Made by a program: the position numbers and the translations under genes
Assembly (NCBI RefSeq): GCF_006265175.1
Contig: NZ_VDCQ01000043.1
Coordinates: forward strand, 1 to 64,000
Length of the DNA stretch: 64,000 bases
Origin: Paenibacillus hemerocallicola
GTDB lineage: Bacteria > Bacillota > Bacilli > Paenibacillales > NBRC-103111
Direction of reading: 5' to 3'
Part shown: positions 53,433-62,665 of the stretch, one piece after another
Layout of the letters: each line of letters begins with the position of its first letter
How positions within the stretch are numbered: position 1 is the first letter of the stretch
The notes under the pieces: generated by a model
Told to the model about the DNA's origin: nothing
The model's input: only the letters and a program-made list of their open reading frames with translations
Database searches by the model: none

Positions 53433-53861
53433 TTATTCGTCGATAAACGTGCGGTTCAGCTTGGCCAGCAGCTGTCCGAGCATCCGGCATTCCTCTTCCG
53501 ACCAGTCGTGGAACAGCTTAGAGAAACGGACCAATCTGGCCTGCTTGGTCTCTTGGAGCTCCTGCATGCCCAGCTCCGTAATTTGAAAGTTGCTTGCTCT
53601 GCCGTCTGTAGGATCGGGCAGACGTTGAATATATCCTTTGGTTTCCAAAACGGCCGTCTGTCTGCTGACGGTCGAGATATCGAGGCGGAATTGCTCGGAC
53701 AATGCCTTGACACCGATCGGACCGTGGGCGGACAACTGAGTCAGCAGCAAGTAGGCCGAGCGCTCCAACGTGCCCAGTTTTTTGTCCGTAGCTGCCGCGG
53801 TTGCTCTTCGAACGAGTGTGGCCAGTTCCAAATCGATGTCCTCCAAACGTTTTTGCTCCAT
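53433..53861 (-). CDS. MarR family transcriptional regulator
   Basis: 142 residues. The winged helix-turn-helix spans about residues 45-100 (KALSEQFRLDISTVSRQTAV and LETKGYIQRLPDPTDGRA with the usual wing Asp-x-Arg). It is divergent from an MFS transporter gene, with two palindromes in between, so it most probably represses that gene and itself. ATG 53861 with AAAGG 9 nt upstream is preferred over ATG 53870, which is too close to the ribosome site. Its transporter target is now broken. Confidence 0.93.
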   Translation of the reverse strand: MEQKRLEDIDLELATLVRRATAAATDKKLGTLERSAYLLLTQLSAHGPIGVKALSEQFRLDISTVSRQTAVLETKGYIQRLPDPTDGRASNFQITELGMQELQETKQARLVRFSKLFHDWSEEECRMLGQLLAKLNRTFIDE

Positions 53862-53968
53862 CGTTCCCATCCTTTCGCATTCGTCTCCTATGTGCTACTT
53901 TACTTGATTGTCCGATTCCGGATCAACCTCGTGCGGGAATCTTGCCCGATTGATAGAAAGGAGATAAG

Positions 53969-54009
53969 TTGTATAATACAATTGCATTATAGTTGTATTG
54001 TGCAACTAT
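53969..54009. promoter_or_regulatory. Probable MarR operators
   Basis: TTGTATAATACAA (53969-53981) is a perfect palindrome, and ATAGTTG TATTGTG CAACTAT (53989-54009) has perfect 7-bp arms. Both lie between the divergent marR and MFS genes; the first contains a TATAAT that could be a -10. Confidence 0.7.
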
Positions 54010-54090
54010 GTAAAGGCGACTCGCTCCGCCGAGGTTAACCGGACTGCACCAATCGGCCATACATTCAAGTAAATCGGGAGGTTCAAGTAT

Positions 54091-54974
54091 ATGTCATCCG
54101 CACCATCCGTCAATGTTCAGGAGCTTCGGAAACGATCCGGCACTTTCAGCCAACCGCTCGCCGTATGGGCTGTAGCTTTTGCCTGCGTCATTTCTTTTAT
54201 GGGAATAGGCCTGGTCGGTCCGATATTGTCGGCGATAGCCAAGAAAATGAACGCGACTCCGAGCCAAGTATCGCTCCTGTTCACGAGCTATAATCTTGTA
54301 ACCGGCATAGCCATGCTTATTACCGGTTTTGTGTCCAGCCGTCTCGGGACGAAATGGACGTTAATCGTCGGCATTGCGTTGATTATTATGTTCTCGGCCT
54401 TCGCGGGCAACTCCGATACGATCAACTCGATCGTGTGGCTGCGAGGAGGCTGGGGACTGGGCAACTCGCTCTTTCTTGCGACAGCTCTGTCCGCCATCGT
54501 CGGTTTGTCTGCGTCGGGGACGGCCAAGGCCATTATCTTTTATGAGGCTGCGCTCGGACTCGGTATCGCCGTCGGTCCGTTGTTGGGCGGCGAGCTCGGT
54601 TCGATTTCCTGGCGCGGGCCGTTTTTCGGCGTCAGCATTCTGATGGGAGCCGCCTTTCTGTTCCTGTCACACCGGCGACGATTATTGCATGCGTCGTAAT
54701 CTCCGGCATTTTCCTCGGCATTAACAACACGCTGATAACGACAGCGGTTATGGAGTCGGCCCCGGTCGAGCGATCGGTCGCTTCTGCGGCTTACAGCTTC
54801 GTTCGGTTTATGGGAGGCGCGATTTCGCCTTGGTTGGCCGGAAAGCTCGCCGAATGGTACAGCCCGAGAGTTCCTTTCTACTTCGGCGCATTTATGGTTT
54901 TATTGGGCGTTGCGTTCGTCTTGGCCAGACGCAAGCATTTGGCCGGCATTGATGCGGCGGTAGCGCATCATTAA
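54091..54974 (+). pseudogene. MFS transporter broken by internal deletion and frame change
   Basis: The first frame (54091-54699, 203 codons) encodes transmembrane helices 1-6 of a drug-efflux type MFS protein (VGPILSAIAKKMNATPSQVS, FVSSRLGTKWTLIVG, LGGELGSISWRGPFFGVSIL). From about 54669 another frame encodes the last helices (FLGINNTLITTAVMESAPVE, GAISPWLAGKLAEWY) to 54974. About 150 residues expected between, the central loop and helices 7-9, are missing. The joint lies near 54665-54675. So the gene lost an internal segment and its frame; it cannot make a working transporter. Confidence 0.85.
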
Positions 54975-54989
54975 GTGGGGTTAAAATTG

Positions 54990-55035
54990 AAAAAGCAAAC
55001 CTATGCGGCAAAACTGGCCGTTAGGTTTGCTTTTT
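54990..55035. terminator. Bidirectional terminator
   Basis: AAAAAGCAAACCTA pairs with TAGGTTTGCTTTTT around an 18-nt loop. It stands between the MFS remnant and the converging XRE gene. Confidence 0.9.
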
Positions 55036-55070
55036 TACTGTACTAACAAATCAATCCAAGCAGTATCCAG

Positions 55071-55286
55071 CTACAATTTGATATTGGGCGTTCGTCGTTC
55101 CTTCCACTCATCAATCTCACGAGGATCGATCCCCAGTATCTCGCATATATGCAGAGCGATTGTTACAGTCGGAACACTTAACCCATGTTCAATGTTTTGA
55201 TAATGCTTTAAAGATACACTAATTATACGACTTAATTGTTCTTGAGAAACGCCTGCCTGTTTTCGTGCGTCAACAAGTCTCACCAA
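55071..55286 (-). CDS. Small XRE-family helix-turn-helix regulator
   Basis: 71 residues consisting of one Cro/C1-type helix-turn-helix: ARKQAGVSQEQLSRIISVSL then HYQNIEHGLSVPTVTIALHI. No sensor or oligomerisation domain is attached. Such small proteins occur as lone regulators, phage or plasmid relics and antitoxin-like genes; no toxin-like partner is next to it. The upstream region has GAAGGGG before ATG on the minus strand. Target unknown. Confidence 0.85.
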   Translation of the reverse strand: MVRLVDARKQAGVSQEQLSRIISVSLKHYQNIEHGLSVPTVTIALHICEILGIDPREIDEWKERRTPNIKL

Positions 55287-55432
55287 TTTTAAACCCCTTC
55301 TGAGGGTGATCTATACTTAATTGTAGACAGTTTGAGAAAAATATGTAACAAATTATACTTGGCTAATTATAGGTTATGAATTATAATACCTAATATACAA
55401 TAATAACTTGATCCAGTATCGGAGTGTGTCCG

Positions 55433-55711
55433 GTGAGCGATATTCGCGAGGCATTTCACAAGCTCATTCTCGATCAGACGATCGTACACGGTAAGCTGTT
55501 GGCCATACGGGTTCCCGATTACGATGATTTGATGCGAGACATTAACCGATTGTTTGCCGAATTGAAAAATATGCTGCCGGATGAGGGCGAAGAGATGTGG
55601 TTCGAATACGAGGAGAAGATGAATCACCTGCACAGCTTGGCGGAAGCGTTTCTGTACGAGCAAGGGTTGAAGGACGGATTTGTTTTGAGCCAAATGCTGC
55701 TCGAGAGGTAG
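55433..55711 (+). CDS. Small helical protein, DUF6809-like
   Basis: 92 residues, acidic and helical, without signal or membrane segment. The end, HSLAEAFLYEQGLKDGFVLS with QMLLER, resembles the C-terminal motif of small phage-island-associated DUF6809 proteins (…F..GFRLG...M), but I am not sure of the family. GTG 55433 has GGAG 8 nt upstream. It is alone between an XRE gene and a decayed repeat region, so it may be a remnant of a mobile island. Confidence 0.6.
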   Translation: MSDIREAFHKLILDQTIVHGKLLAIRVPDYDDLMRDINRLFAELKNMLPDEGEEMWFEYEEKMNHLHSLAEAFLYEQGLKDGFVLSQMLLER

Positions 55712-55796
55712 CCTCTTTTTCTAACAAGACAGCATCGGTGCCAGTTGTGGCGCTGCATTACGCGGCGGCGGGTCAGAGAAATACGCTACTGTATAA

Positions 55797-55985
55797 GCTA
55801 AATGGAAAAACTACATCAAAAAACGGATTTTTAATGGTTACGTTTGTTTTTAATGGAAAACATGCAGGTAATCAAGTATTCACCACCCGATCAGCCGAAA
55901 TGGAGCGAATTTAGATGCATGTTTTCCAGTTAAGGTATCTCCTCAACCGGTTTGGCCAAATTTACCTGTATCTTTTCCATTTAGC
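55797..55985. repeat. Cluster of dispersed TAACTGG-type repeats
   Basis: Copies in both directions: TAATGGAAAACATGCAGGTAA (55851-55871), its relative TTAACTGGAAAACATGCA on the minus strand (55916-55933), and GCTAAATGGAAAAGATACAG with GTAAA on the minus strand (55961-55985). The same family is seen at 40.25-40.6 kb. The segment 55712-56042 holds no gene. Confidence 0.6.
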
Positions 55986-56042
55986 GGTCGAGCCATAAAT
56001 GTAGAAGAGAAGTAGTGCGGATTAACGCAGAATAACTAACGA

Positions 56043-56432
56043 AGTACGTGTATAAGAGAAGAACTGCAGGATCCCTTACACCGTTGGCTGCTTTTCATGG
56101 ACAAGAAGTTGCCTGCCGATCAATTGAAGGAGCTGATACAAATGGGCCCTGTCATTGGGAAAACCGAAGAGCGGCTGGAATGGTTGAGCAGCGACGAGGA
56201 GACGATCCGCCTGTACGAGGCAAGGGAACATTCGTTGATCGAGCGGAACAGTCTCATAGCCTAGGGAGAAGCTAGAGGAGAAGCTAGAGGGGAAGCAAAG
56301 GGAGAAGCAAAAGCAAAAGGAAAAGTGGCGCTTTCCATGCTTCGCAAAGGAATGGATATTGCCCTGATCGCGGAAGTGACGGGGTTATCGGAAGCGGAGA
56401 TTCGTCGATTGTCCGAGAGCAAGGCGGATTGA
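56043..56432 (+). pseudogene. C-terminal remnant of an Rpn/PD-(D/E)XK family transposase
   Basis: One frame reads ELQDPLHRWLLFMDKKLPAD, then EETIRLYEAREHSLIERNSL, then a stop TAG at 56262-56264, then GEARGEARGEAKGEAK and ALSMLRKGMDIALIAEVTGL to the final stop at 56432. This is the C-terminal part of the Rpn (TIGR01784) family. The nuclease domain is missing and a stop interrupts the rest. Four 12-bp repeats (GGAGAAGCTAGA and variants) encode the GEAR/GEAK part, which is usual in this family. Confidence 0.8.
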
Positions 56433-56625
56433 GGATCGATCGGATGGCCGTCGGGACGCAAGCTCCCGGCGGTTTTTCATCGGCTTTACACGTAGACCGA
56501 TAGTCATCCTTCAACCCGGCTACCGCCTTTTGACGATGGGCCATCGATGAAAAATGGATCGAGCAAGATCGGCATGCGATCCGCTCCAATATTTACGAGG
56601 CTATAAGTCAGTATTCCGATAAGGT

Positions 56626-56654
56626 TTGCACATCTTGCCATTGTGTTGTATGAT
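56626..56654 (+). promoter_or_regulatory. Promoter of the metE transcription unit
   Basis: TTGCAC (56626-56631), 17-bp spacer, TATGAT (56649-56654), just upstream of the riboswitch. Confidence 0.65.
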
Positions 56655-56694
56655 CCATGTGTAAGTGTGCAACCCGATAACCGAATATCGTGGG

Positions 56695-56976
56695 AATGGG
56701 TGCGCCGGCCGAGGCCGGTGCTTAAAAGGGAAGATCGGTGCAATACCGACGCGGTCCCGCCACTGTAACGGAGTAGTTGTCAGCTTAGGAAGCCACTGGT
56801 CGAACGACCGGGAAGGCTGCTGACGGCGATGATTCCGGAGCCAGGAGACCTGCCTGTTCTGACAGCACTGCTTCACCTACGGGAGATAGGGAGGTGTTAA
56901 AGATCGCGTCCGCCAATTGTACAAATGAGGGGCATCTTTTACCTATGCTTTTTTCCGGGTAAAAGATGTCTTTTTT
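56695..56976 (+). promoter_or_regulatory. Cobalamin (B12) riboswitch controlling metE
   Basis: Aptamer text in order: GGGTGCGCCGGCCGAGG and GCTTAAAAGGGAAG at 56698-56734, CGCGGTCCCGCCACTGTAA near 56750, GGAAGCCACTGGTCGAACG near 56789, and the B12 box GAGCCAGGAGACCTGCC at 56838-56854. A terminator (56931-56976) follows as expression platform. Bound adenosyl- or methylcobalamin should stop transcription before metE, which makes sense because MetE is the B12-free enzyme. Confidence 0.95.
56931..56976 (+). terminator. Riboswitch-controlled terminator before metE
   Basis: GGCATCTTTTACC pairs with GGTAAAAGATGTC, followed by six T. It lies 54 nt before the metE start. Confidence 0.88.
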
Positions 56977-57029
56977 GCGTCCGCATGCAAGAGAAACGTA
57001 GAGAAAGCTAGAATAACAGGAGGATGGAT

Positions 57030-59321
57030 ATGAACGGGATAAGCAGCAGCTCGCTCGGCTATCCGCGTATCGGAGCGGACCGGGAATGGAAGAAGGCGTT
57101 GGAATCGTTCTGGGCAGGCAAGACGAATGAGACCGATCTTGCCGCGCAATTGGAACAAATCCGGCTAAAGCATCTGAAGGTACAGCAGGAGAAAGGAATC
57201 GACCTCATTCCGGTAAACGATTTTACGTTATACGACCATGTGCTCGATATGGCGGTCCAATTCGGCGTCGTCCCGGCCCGTTTCGGCCATAAGGGCGGTC
57301 CGGTTCCGGTCGCGACCTATTTCGCCATGGCAAGGGGCATCCAAGGGGCGACCGCGTGCGAGATGACGAAATGGTTCAATACGAACTACCATTACATCGT
57401 GCCCGAGCTGAATGGGGTCACCCCGTCGCTCGTCGAGAATCGCGCGCTTCAAGCCTATCGGGAAGCGAAGGAGAAGCTGGGTATTGAAGGCAAGCCTGTC
57501 GTGCTCGGACTCTATACGTTCCTGAAGCTGTCCAAAGGCTATCGGGCCGACGATCTTGACGCTCTGGTCGAACAGTATCTCCCTCCTTTCGTCCAGCTGC
57601 TGAGCGAACTGGAGCAGGCAGGCGTCGAGTGGGTGCAAATCGACGAGCCGATCTTGGCGGTATCGCTGCCCAAATCCGAGATGAAACGTGTCGCCGCGAT
57701 TTACGAGGCGGTACGCAGGGCCGTTCCGGACCTGAAAATCATGCTTCAGACCTATTTCGACAGCGTGGAGCATTACGAAGAAACCGTTAGCTTGCCGGTC
57801 GACGGGATCGGTCTGGACTTTGTGCACGGCTATGACCGCAATCTTTCCCACATATCCCGATTCGGCTTCCCTGCGGACAAGAAGCTGGGTGCGGGCGTGA
57901 TCGACGGAAGGAACATTTGGCGGGCGGACCTCGGCGCGAAGCTGGAGCTGATCGAAAGCTTGACGGCCCATGTCCCGCAAGACCGCATCGTCGTGCAGCC
58001 TTCCTGCAGCCTACTTCATGTTCCCGTATCGACGAGCCGCGAGAAGGAATTGGATCCGGTATTGAGACAATCGCTCGCCTATGCGGAAGAGAAGCTGGAG
58101 GAGATTGTTCTCCTCGTTCGAGCGCTGCGTGAAGGCAAAGAAGCGGTTGCCGAGCCGCTACAGGCTTCACGGCGGGCGCTGGAGGGGCTTCAGGCTCACC
58201 CGGGCCGCGTATCGGCCAAAGTACGCGAGGCCTACGCCGCCGCTTCGGGCTCCGAGCCCGAGCGGAGCAAGCCGTTCGCGGAGCGCCGCTATACCCAGCA
58301 AGAGCGCTGGAAGCTGCCTTTGCTGCCCACCACTACGATCGGCAGCTTCCCTCAGACGGCAGAAGTCCGGCAAGCCCGGCGCAAATGGCGTTCCGCCGAA
58401 TGGAACGACGAGCAGTACGAATCGTTCGTTCGCGAACAGATCGACCTGTGGACGAAAAGGCAGGAGCAGATCGGGCTCGACGTGCTTGTTCATGGAGAAT
58501 TCGAGAGGACCGACATGGTCGAATTTTTCGGAGAGAAGCTGAACGGCTTCGCCTTTACTTCGAACGGCTGGGTGCAATCGTACGGTTCGCGCTGCGTGAA
58601 GCCTCCGGTTATTTACGGCGATGTCGAGCACGTCCGGCCGATGACCGTCTCGGAGACCGTGTATGCGCAATCGCTGACGTCCAAGCCCGTCAAGGGAATG
58701 TTGACAGGTCCGATTACGATACTCAACTGGTCGTTCGTCCGCGACGATCTGCCGAGGGAACAGGTAGCGGGGCAGATCGCCTTGGCGCTGCGCGAGGAAG
58801 TGGAGCTGCTGGAGCGCTCCGGCATCGGCATGATCCAAGTCGACGAGCCGGCGCTCCGCGAAGGGCTGCCGCTCAAGGACGAGGACGGTCCCGCTTATTT
58901 GGAGTGGGCGGTCCGCGCATTTAAGCTGGCTACCTCGACGGTAGGGGAATCGACGCAAATTCATACCCATATGTGCTACTGCGAATTCCATGACATGATC
59001 GATTCCATCCGGGCCCTGGATGCCGACGTCATCTCTTTGGAGACGTCGCGCAGCCACGGAGAAATGATCCCGGCGATCGAGCGGGAAACATACGAGCTCG
59101 GCATCGGCTTGGGCGTCTATGACATTCACAGCCCGCGGGTTCCGCCGGTGGAGGAAATGGTGAATATTATCGATAGCGCGTTGAAGGTGCTGGAGCCCGA
59201 ATTGTTCTGGGTCAATCCGGATTGCGGATTGAAGACTCGCGGAGTTGACGAGACGGTAGCCTCGTTAACCAACATGGTCGAAGCGGCCCGGGTCGTCAGA
59301 GAGCGATTGGCGGTACAATAA
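57030..59321 (+). CDS. metE: Cobalamin-independent methionine synthase
   Basis: 763 residues, the usual size. The N-terminal domain has LGYPRIGADREWKKALESFW and the C-terminal catalytic domain the zinc ligands in HTHMCYCEFHD (His, Cys) and NPDCGLKTR (Cys), with LLPTTTIGSFPQT at its start. It moves a methyl group from 5-methyltetrahydropteroyltriglutamate to homocysteine. ATG 57030 has GGAGG 7 nt upstream; ATG 57024 is too close. The B12 riboswitch upstream implies that a B12-dependent MetH exists elsewhere in the genome. Confidence 0.98.
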   Translation: MNGISSSSLGYPRIGADREWKKALESFWAGKTNETDLAAQLEQIRLKHLKVQQEKGIDLIPVNDFTLYDHVLDMAVQFGVVPARFGHKGGPVPVATYFAMARGIQGATACEMTKWFNTNYHYIVPELNGVTPSLVENRALQAYREAKEKLGIEGKPVVLGLYTFLKLSKGYRADDLDALVEQYLPPFVQLLSELEQAGVEWVQIDEPILAVSLPKSEMKRVAAIYEAVRRAVPDLKIMLQTYFDSVEHYEETVSLPVDGIGLDFVHGYDRNLSHISRFGFPADKKLGAGVIDGRNIWRADLGAKLELIESLTAHVPQDRIVVQPSCSLLHVPVSTSREKELDPVLRQSLAYAEEKLEEIVLLVRALREGKEAVAEPLQASRRALEGLQAHPGRVSAKVREAYAAASGSEPERSKPFAERRYTQQERWKLPLLPTTTIGSFPQTAEVRQARRKWRSAEWNDEQYESFVREQIDLWTKRQEQIGLDVLVHGEFERTDMVEFFGEKLNGFAFTSNGWVQSYGSRCVKPPVIYGDVEHVRPMTVSETVYAQSLTSKPVKGMLTGPITILNWSFVRDDLPREQVAGQIALALREEVELLERSGIGMIQVDEPALREGLPLKDEDGPAYLEWAVRAFKLATSTVGESTQIHTHMCYCEFHDMIDSIRALDADVISLETSRSHGEMIPAIERETYELGIGLGVYDIHSPRVPPVEEMVNIIDSALKVLEPELFWVNPDCGLKTRGVDETVASLTNMVEAARVVRERLAVQ

Positions 59322-59350
59322 AATCGGTAACGGTTGACAAGCGAGTCCCG

Positions 59351-59382
59351 AGGATCCCATAATAAGTGGGGTCCTTTTTTTT
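59351..59382 (+). terminator. Terminator of metE
   Basis: AGGATCCCA / TGGGGTCCT (one G-T pair) with loop TAATAAG, followed by eight T. Confidence 0.92.
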
Positions 59383-59557
59383 CCAACGGAAGCCGTTTGT
59401 CCGTTCACAATTTGGACACAAAATTTTAAGCAAATCTTCAGATTCGTTTAAGGTTCGCTTATTGTTGCGGCAGTATATTGTTGTTGGTTAAACTGGATAT
59501 GAGAACGTTTGCAAAAATTGCGATTAAAGTTGCCGCCACGGATTAGGAGGGAGTCAA

Positions 59558-60553
59558 GTGCTCGAAGTCAAGCAGGTCAGCAAGCTGTACGAGAATCAGC
59601 GAGGGGTCAACAACATCGACTTTTCGATGAGCCGCGGCGAAATCGTCGGTTTCTTGGGGCCGAACGGCGCCGGCAAAACGACCACCATGCGCATGATCAC
59701 CGGTTATTTGAATCCGACGAAAGGATCGATCCTGATTGACGGACTGTCGATGGCCGATCATCCCCGCAAAGCACGCAGAAAGATAGGGTACTTGCCGGAG
59801 ACTCCGCCGCTCTACCCGGAGATGACGATCACTTCGTATTTGAAGTTCGTCGCCAACCTGCGCGATGTGCCCGTCCGCGAGCACAAAATGCGCATAGGCG
59901 AAGTGATCGAGAAGCTCGGCCTGCAAGGCCGGGAGAAGCAGGTTATCCGCAATTTGTCCAAAGGCTACAAGCAGCGCCTCGGTCTGGCGCAAGCGATTTT
60001 GCACAAGCCGGATTTGCTTATTATGGACGAGCCGACGTCCGGTCTCGATCCGAAGCAAATTATCGAGATTCGCCAGCTGATCCACGGGTTGGGCGAGAAT
60101 CATACGGTTTTGCTGAGCACGCACATTTTGCCGGAGGTCAATGCGATCTGCAACCGGGTGTTGATCATTAACCAGGGGCGCATCGTGCTGGACGAGCATC
60201 CGGAGCATATCGGCGGCTCGATGGGCGAATCGTTCCAAGTCCGGCTCGAAGTCAAAGGTCCCAAGGAGGATATACTGCGCGAAGTGGGCGCTCTGTCCGA
60301 CGTCGGCAGCGTGAAGGAGCTGGAGCGCGAGCAGGCGGTCGAATCGGAGACGGTCCTTCTGCAGGTGGTCGCCAAAGACCGGAACGACATCCGCGAAGCG
60401 TTGTTTTACCGGATGGCCGAGCGGGGCTATCCGATACTCGAAATGAAGAGAGAAAGCCTCAGTCTGGAAGATATCTTCCTGAAGCTGACGACGGACGAGA
60501 AGGGCCCCGTGGAGCAGGAAGAAGAGCAGCCGGAGGTGGAATCCCATGCGTAG
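59558..60553 (+). CDS. ABC transporter ATPase, GldA type
   Basis: 331 residues. Walker A GPNGAGKTTTMRM, signature NLSKGYKQRLGLAQA, Walker B LLIMDEPTSGLDPKQ, H-loop LLSTHILPE. A C-terminal extension of about 100 residues ends in Glu-rich text. The following permease, GldG-like and DUF4340 genes mark the GldA/F/G-type exporter found widely outside gliding bacteria; the cargo is unknown. GTG 59558 follows TAGGAGGGAG. It overlaps the permease gene by 8 nt. The 59383-59557 upstream region has TTTAAG-like direct repeats but no promoter I can call firmly. Confidence 0.92.
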   Translation: MLEVKQVSKLYENQRGVNNIDFSMSRGEIVGFLGPNGAGKTTTMRMITGYLNPTKGSILIDGLSMADHPRKARRKIGYLPETPPLYPEMTITSYLKFVANLRDVPVREHKMRIGEVIEKLGLQGREKQVIRNLSKGYKQRLGLAQAILHKPDLLIMDEPTSGLDPKQIIEIRQLIHGLGENHTVLLSTHILPEVNAICNRVLIINQGRIVLDEHPEHIGGSMGESFQVRLEVKGPKEDILREVGALSDVGSVKELEREQAVESETVLLQVVAKDRNDIREALFYRMAERGYPILEMKRESLSLEDIFLKLTTDEKGPVEQEEEQPEVESHA

Positions 60554-61262
60554 AGCTTTTGCCATATGCAGCAAGGAGCTGCAGCTTTACTTCTACTCGC
60601 CTACCGCATATGTGGCGTTTGCGTTCTATGTATTGCTGTCCAGCATCATGTTTTACTTGAATTTCGTTCTGACCTCTACGAGCATCGTGGACGCCCGTCT
60701 CGTAGTCGGCAATACGACGTTCATCTTCCTGTTCATTATCCCGCTGCTGACGATGCGCCTCGTGTCGGATGAATTCCGTCAAGGCACGGACGAGATGCTG
60801 CTCACGTCGCCGGCCAGCATTACCGAGATCGTCATGGGCAAATATTTGGCCGCGTTGACGCTGCAGCTGATGCTCGTCGTATGCAGCTTGATCTATCCTT
60901 GGATCATGTCCGGCTTCGGCGACTTGGACCAAACGGTTCTGTGGCTGTCGTACTTGAGCATGTTCCTGCTCGGCGCATCGATGATGGCGATCGGCTTGTT
61001 CGCCTCCACGCTGTCCAACAACCAGATGGTCGCGGGAATCGCCGCATTCGTCATCCTGCTGCTGTTGTGGATTATCGATTGGGCGGGAGAAGGGTTCGGC
61101 GGCAAGCTGAAGGAATGGGTCAACCAATTTTCGCTCACGCAGCGCCAGGTCAATCTGCAGAAGGGCATCTTCCATTTGGGGGATATCATGTTCTATGTGC
61201 TGCTGGTCGCCGTGTTCCTTGTACTGAGCATTCAAGCGCTTGAAAGAAAACGGTGGAGATAG
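60546..61262 (+). CDS. ABC-2 type permease, GldF-like
   Basis: 238 residues with six membrane helices (about 15-40, 52-75, 100-122, 130-155, 165-188 and 210-233), the ABC-2 membrane protein pattern: LVSDEFRQGTDEMLLTSPAS lies in the conserved loop between helices 2 and 3. It should form the membrane channel of the exporter driven by the upstream ATPase. The start lies inside the ATPase gene, and the GldG-like gene begins 11 nt after its stop. Confidence 0.9.
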   Translation: MRRAFAICSKELQLYFYSPTAYVAFAFYVLLSSIMFYLNFVLTSTSIVDARLVVGNTTFIFLFIIPLLTMRLVSDEFRQGTDEMLLTSPASITEIVMGKYLAALTLQLMLVVCSLIYPWIMSGFGDLDQTVLWLSYLSMFLLGASMMAIGLFASTLSNNQMVAGIAAFVILLLLWIIDWAGEGFGGKLKEWVNQFSLTQRQVNLQKGIFHLGDIMFYVLLVAVFLVLSIQALERKRWR

Positions 61263-61273
61263 GGGGAAGAGAC

Positions 61274-62665
61274 GTGAACAAGTGGATAAGAGGAACGAAC
61301 GCGACGATCATTTCCATCGCCGTGATCGGGATATTTATTATCGTTACGCTCTTCCTGAACTCGATGAAGGGCATTCAATGGGATTTGAGCGTGAATAAGA
61401 AATATTCGTTGTCCGAGCAAACGATCTCCGTGCTGAAAAAGCTGGACAAGGATATCAAGGTGACGTTGTTCACCGGTGGCGGCTCGACGGACGAAAGCAT
61501 CATGTACCGCGATATTCGCGATTTGTTGAACGAGTACAAGAAGCGTACGAATAAAGTCACGTTCGAGGAGATCGACCCGAACCGGGACCCTGCGAAGGCG
61601 CAGCAGTACCAGATCGATCAGGCGGGCACGATCATCTTCGAGATGGGCGAGAAGCAGAAGAAGGTTTACAGCTACGAGCTGTTTATGTCGGGTCAGGCGC
61701 AAGGCTCCTACAATTTTATGGGGGAAAGCAAATTTACGCAGTCGATCATGGGACTGATCACGGACGTGAAGCATCCGATCTACTTCCTGACCGGCCATAA
61801 TGAGCTTCCTGCCGCGCAAATCTCGATGTTCCGCTCTTCCCTTGAAGGCGAGAACTATGAGATTAAAGATTTGAACCTGTACAAGGAAGGCAAAATTCCC
61901 GACGATGCCCAGGCGGTGTTCATACTCGGACCGCAGAACGACCTTGATCCGAAGGAAACCGCCTTGCTCAAGGAGTATGTGCAGGGCAAAGGCAAGCTGT
62001 TCATTTCGACCGGATATTCCAAGGATCTGCAAAGCATGAAAAATCTCGACGAGCTGCTCACCGCGGTAAACGTCAAAAATGCGAAAGGCGTCGTCATCGA
62101 AACCGGACGTACCTTGTACAACAACCCGTTGACGATCGTGCCGAACATTCAATTTCACGCGATTACGAACGACTTGGCCGATTCGGACCGCGTAGTCGTG
62201 CTTCCCGTCGCGGTGGCGTTGTCGACCGAATCGGGCAACCCGGATTGGAAAGCGAACTCGCTGTTGAAATCGTCCGACAAGGCATACGGCGAGACCGATA
62301 TGACGCAGTTGACTTCCAACGCCTCCAAGCAGGACGACACCGATCTGAAAGGGCCGCTCGATATGGCATACGCGGTCATGGACAAGGACAATAAGCCGAA
62401 GGCCGTCGTAATCGGGAACTCGCAGTTCCTGCAGGACCAGATCATTACCGAGCAAGGAAACCGCGATTTCGCCTTGAATAGCGTCAACTGGATGCAGGAG
62501 CAAACCGATCAGCTGACGATCCGGCCGCGCGAGGAGGCTGCGTTGCAGCAAGCGTTCATTATGCCGAACAAGGCGAAAATGATTTTGTACGGAACGGTTG
62601 TCCTATTCCCGCTGGCCATACTGGCGCTCGGCGGAGCGATTTGGTGGAGGAGGAGAAAAGGATGA
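61274..62665 (+). CDS. GldG-like ABC transporter auxiliary protein
   Basis: About 463 residues. One N-terminal membrane helix (residues 8-30) and one at the C-terminus (about 437-457) with basic WWRRRKG after it enclose an outside domain. Residues 40-130 (YSLSEQTISVLKKLDKDIKV, ITLFTGGG-like strand) and 160-260 (YFLTGHNELPAAQISMFRSS) match the GldG/DUF4350-type fold related to class I amidotransferases. It works with the ATPase and permease of the same operon; its role is unknown. GTG 61274 with AGGGGGAAGAG upstream is chosen over the longer frame. Confidence 0.88.
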   Translation: MNKWIRGTNATIISIAVIGIFIIVTLFLNSMKGIQWDLSVNKKYSLSEQTISVLKKLDKDIKVTLFTGGGSTDESIMYRDIRDLLNEYKKRTNKVTFEEIDPNRDPAKAQQYQIDQAGTIIFEMGEKQKKVYSYELFMSGQAQGSYNFMGESKFTQSIMGLITDVKHPIYFLTGHNELPAAQISMFRSSLEGENYEIKDLNLYKEGKIPDDAQAVFILGPQNDLDPKETALLKEYVQGKGKLFISTGYSKDLQSMKNLDELLTAVNVKNAKGVVIETGRTLYNNPLTIVPNIQFHAITNDLADSDRVVVLPVAVALSTESGNPDWKANSLLKSSDKAYGETDMTQLTSNASKQDDTDLKGPLDMAYAVMDKDNKPKAVVIGNSQFLQDQIITEQGNRDFALNSVNWMQEQTDQLTIRPREEAALQQAFIMPNKAKMILYGTVVLFPLAILALGGAIWWRRRKG

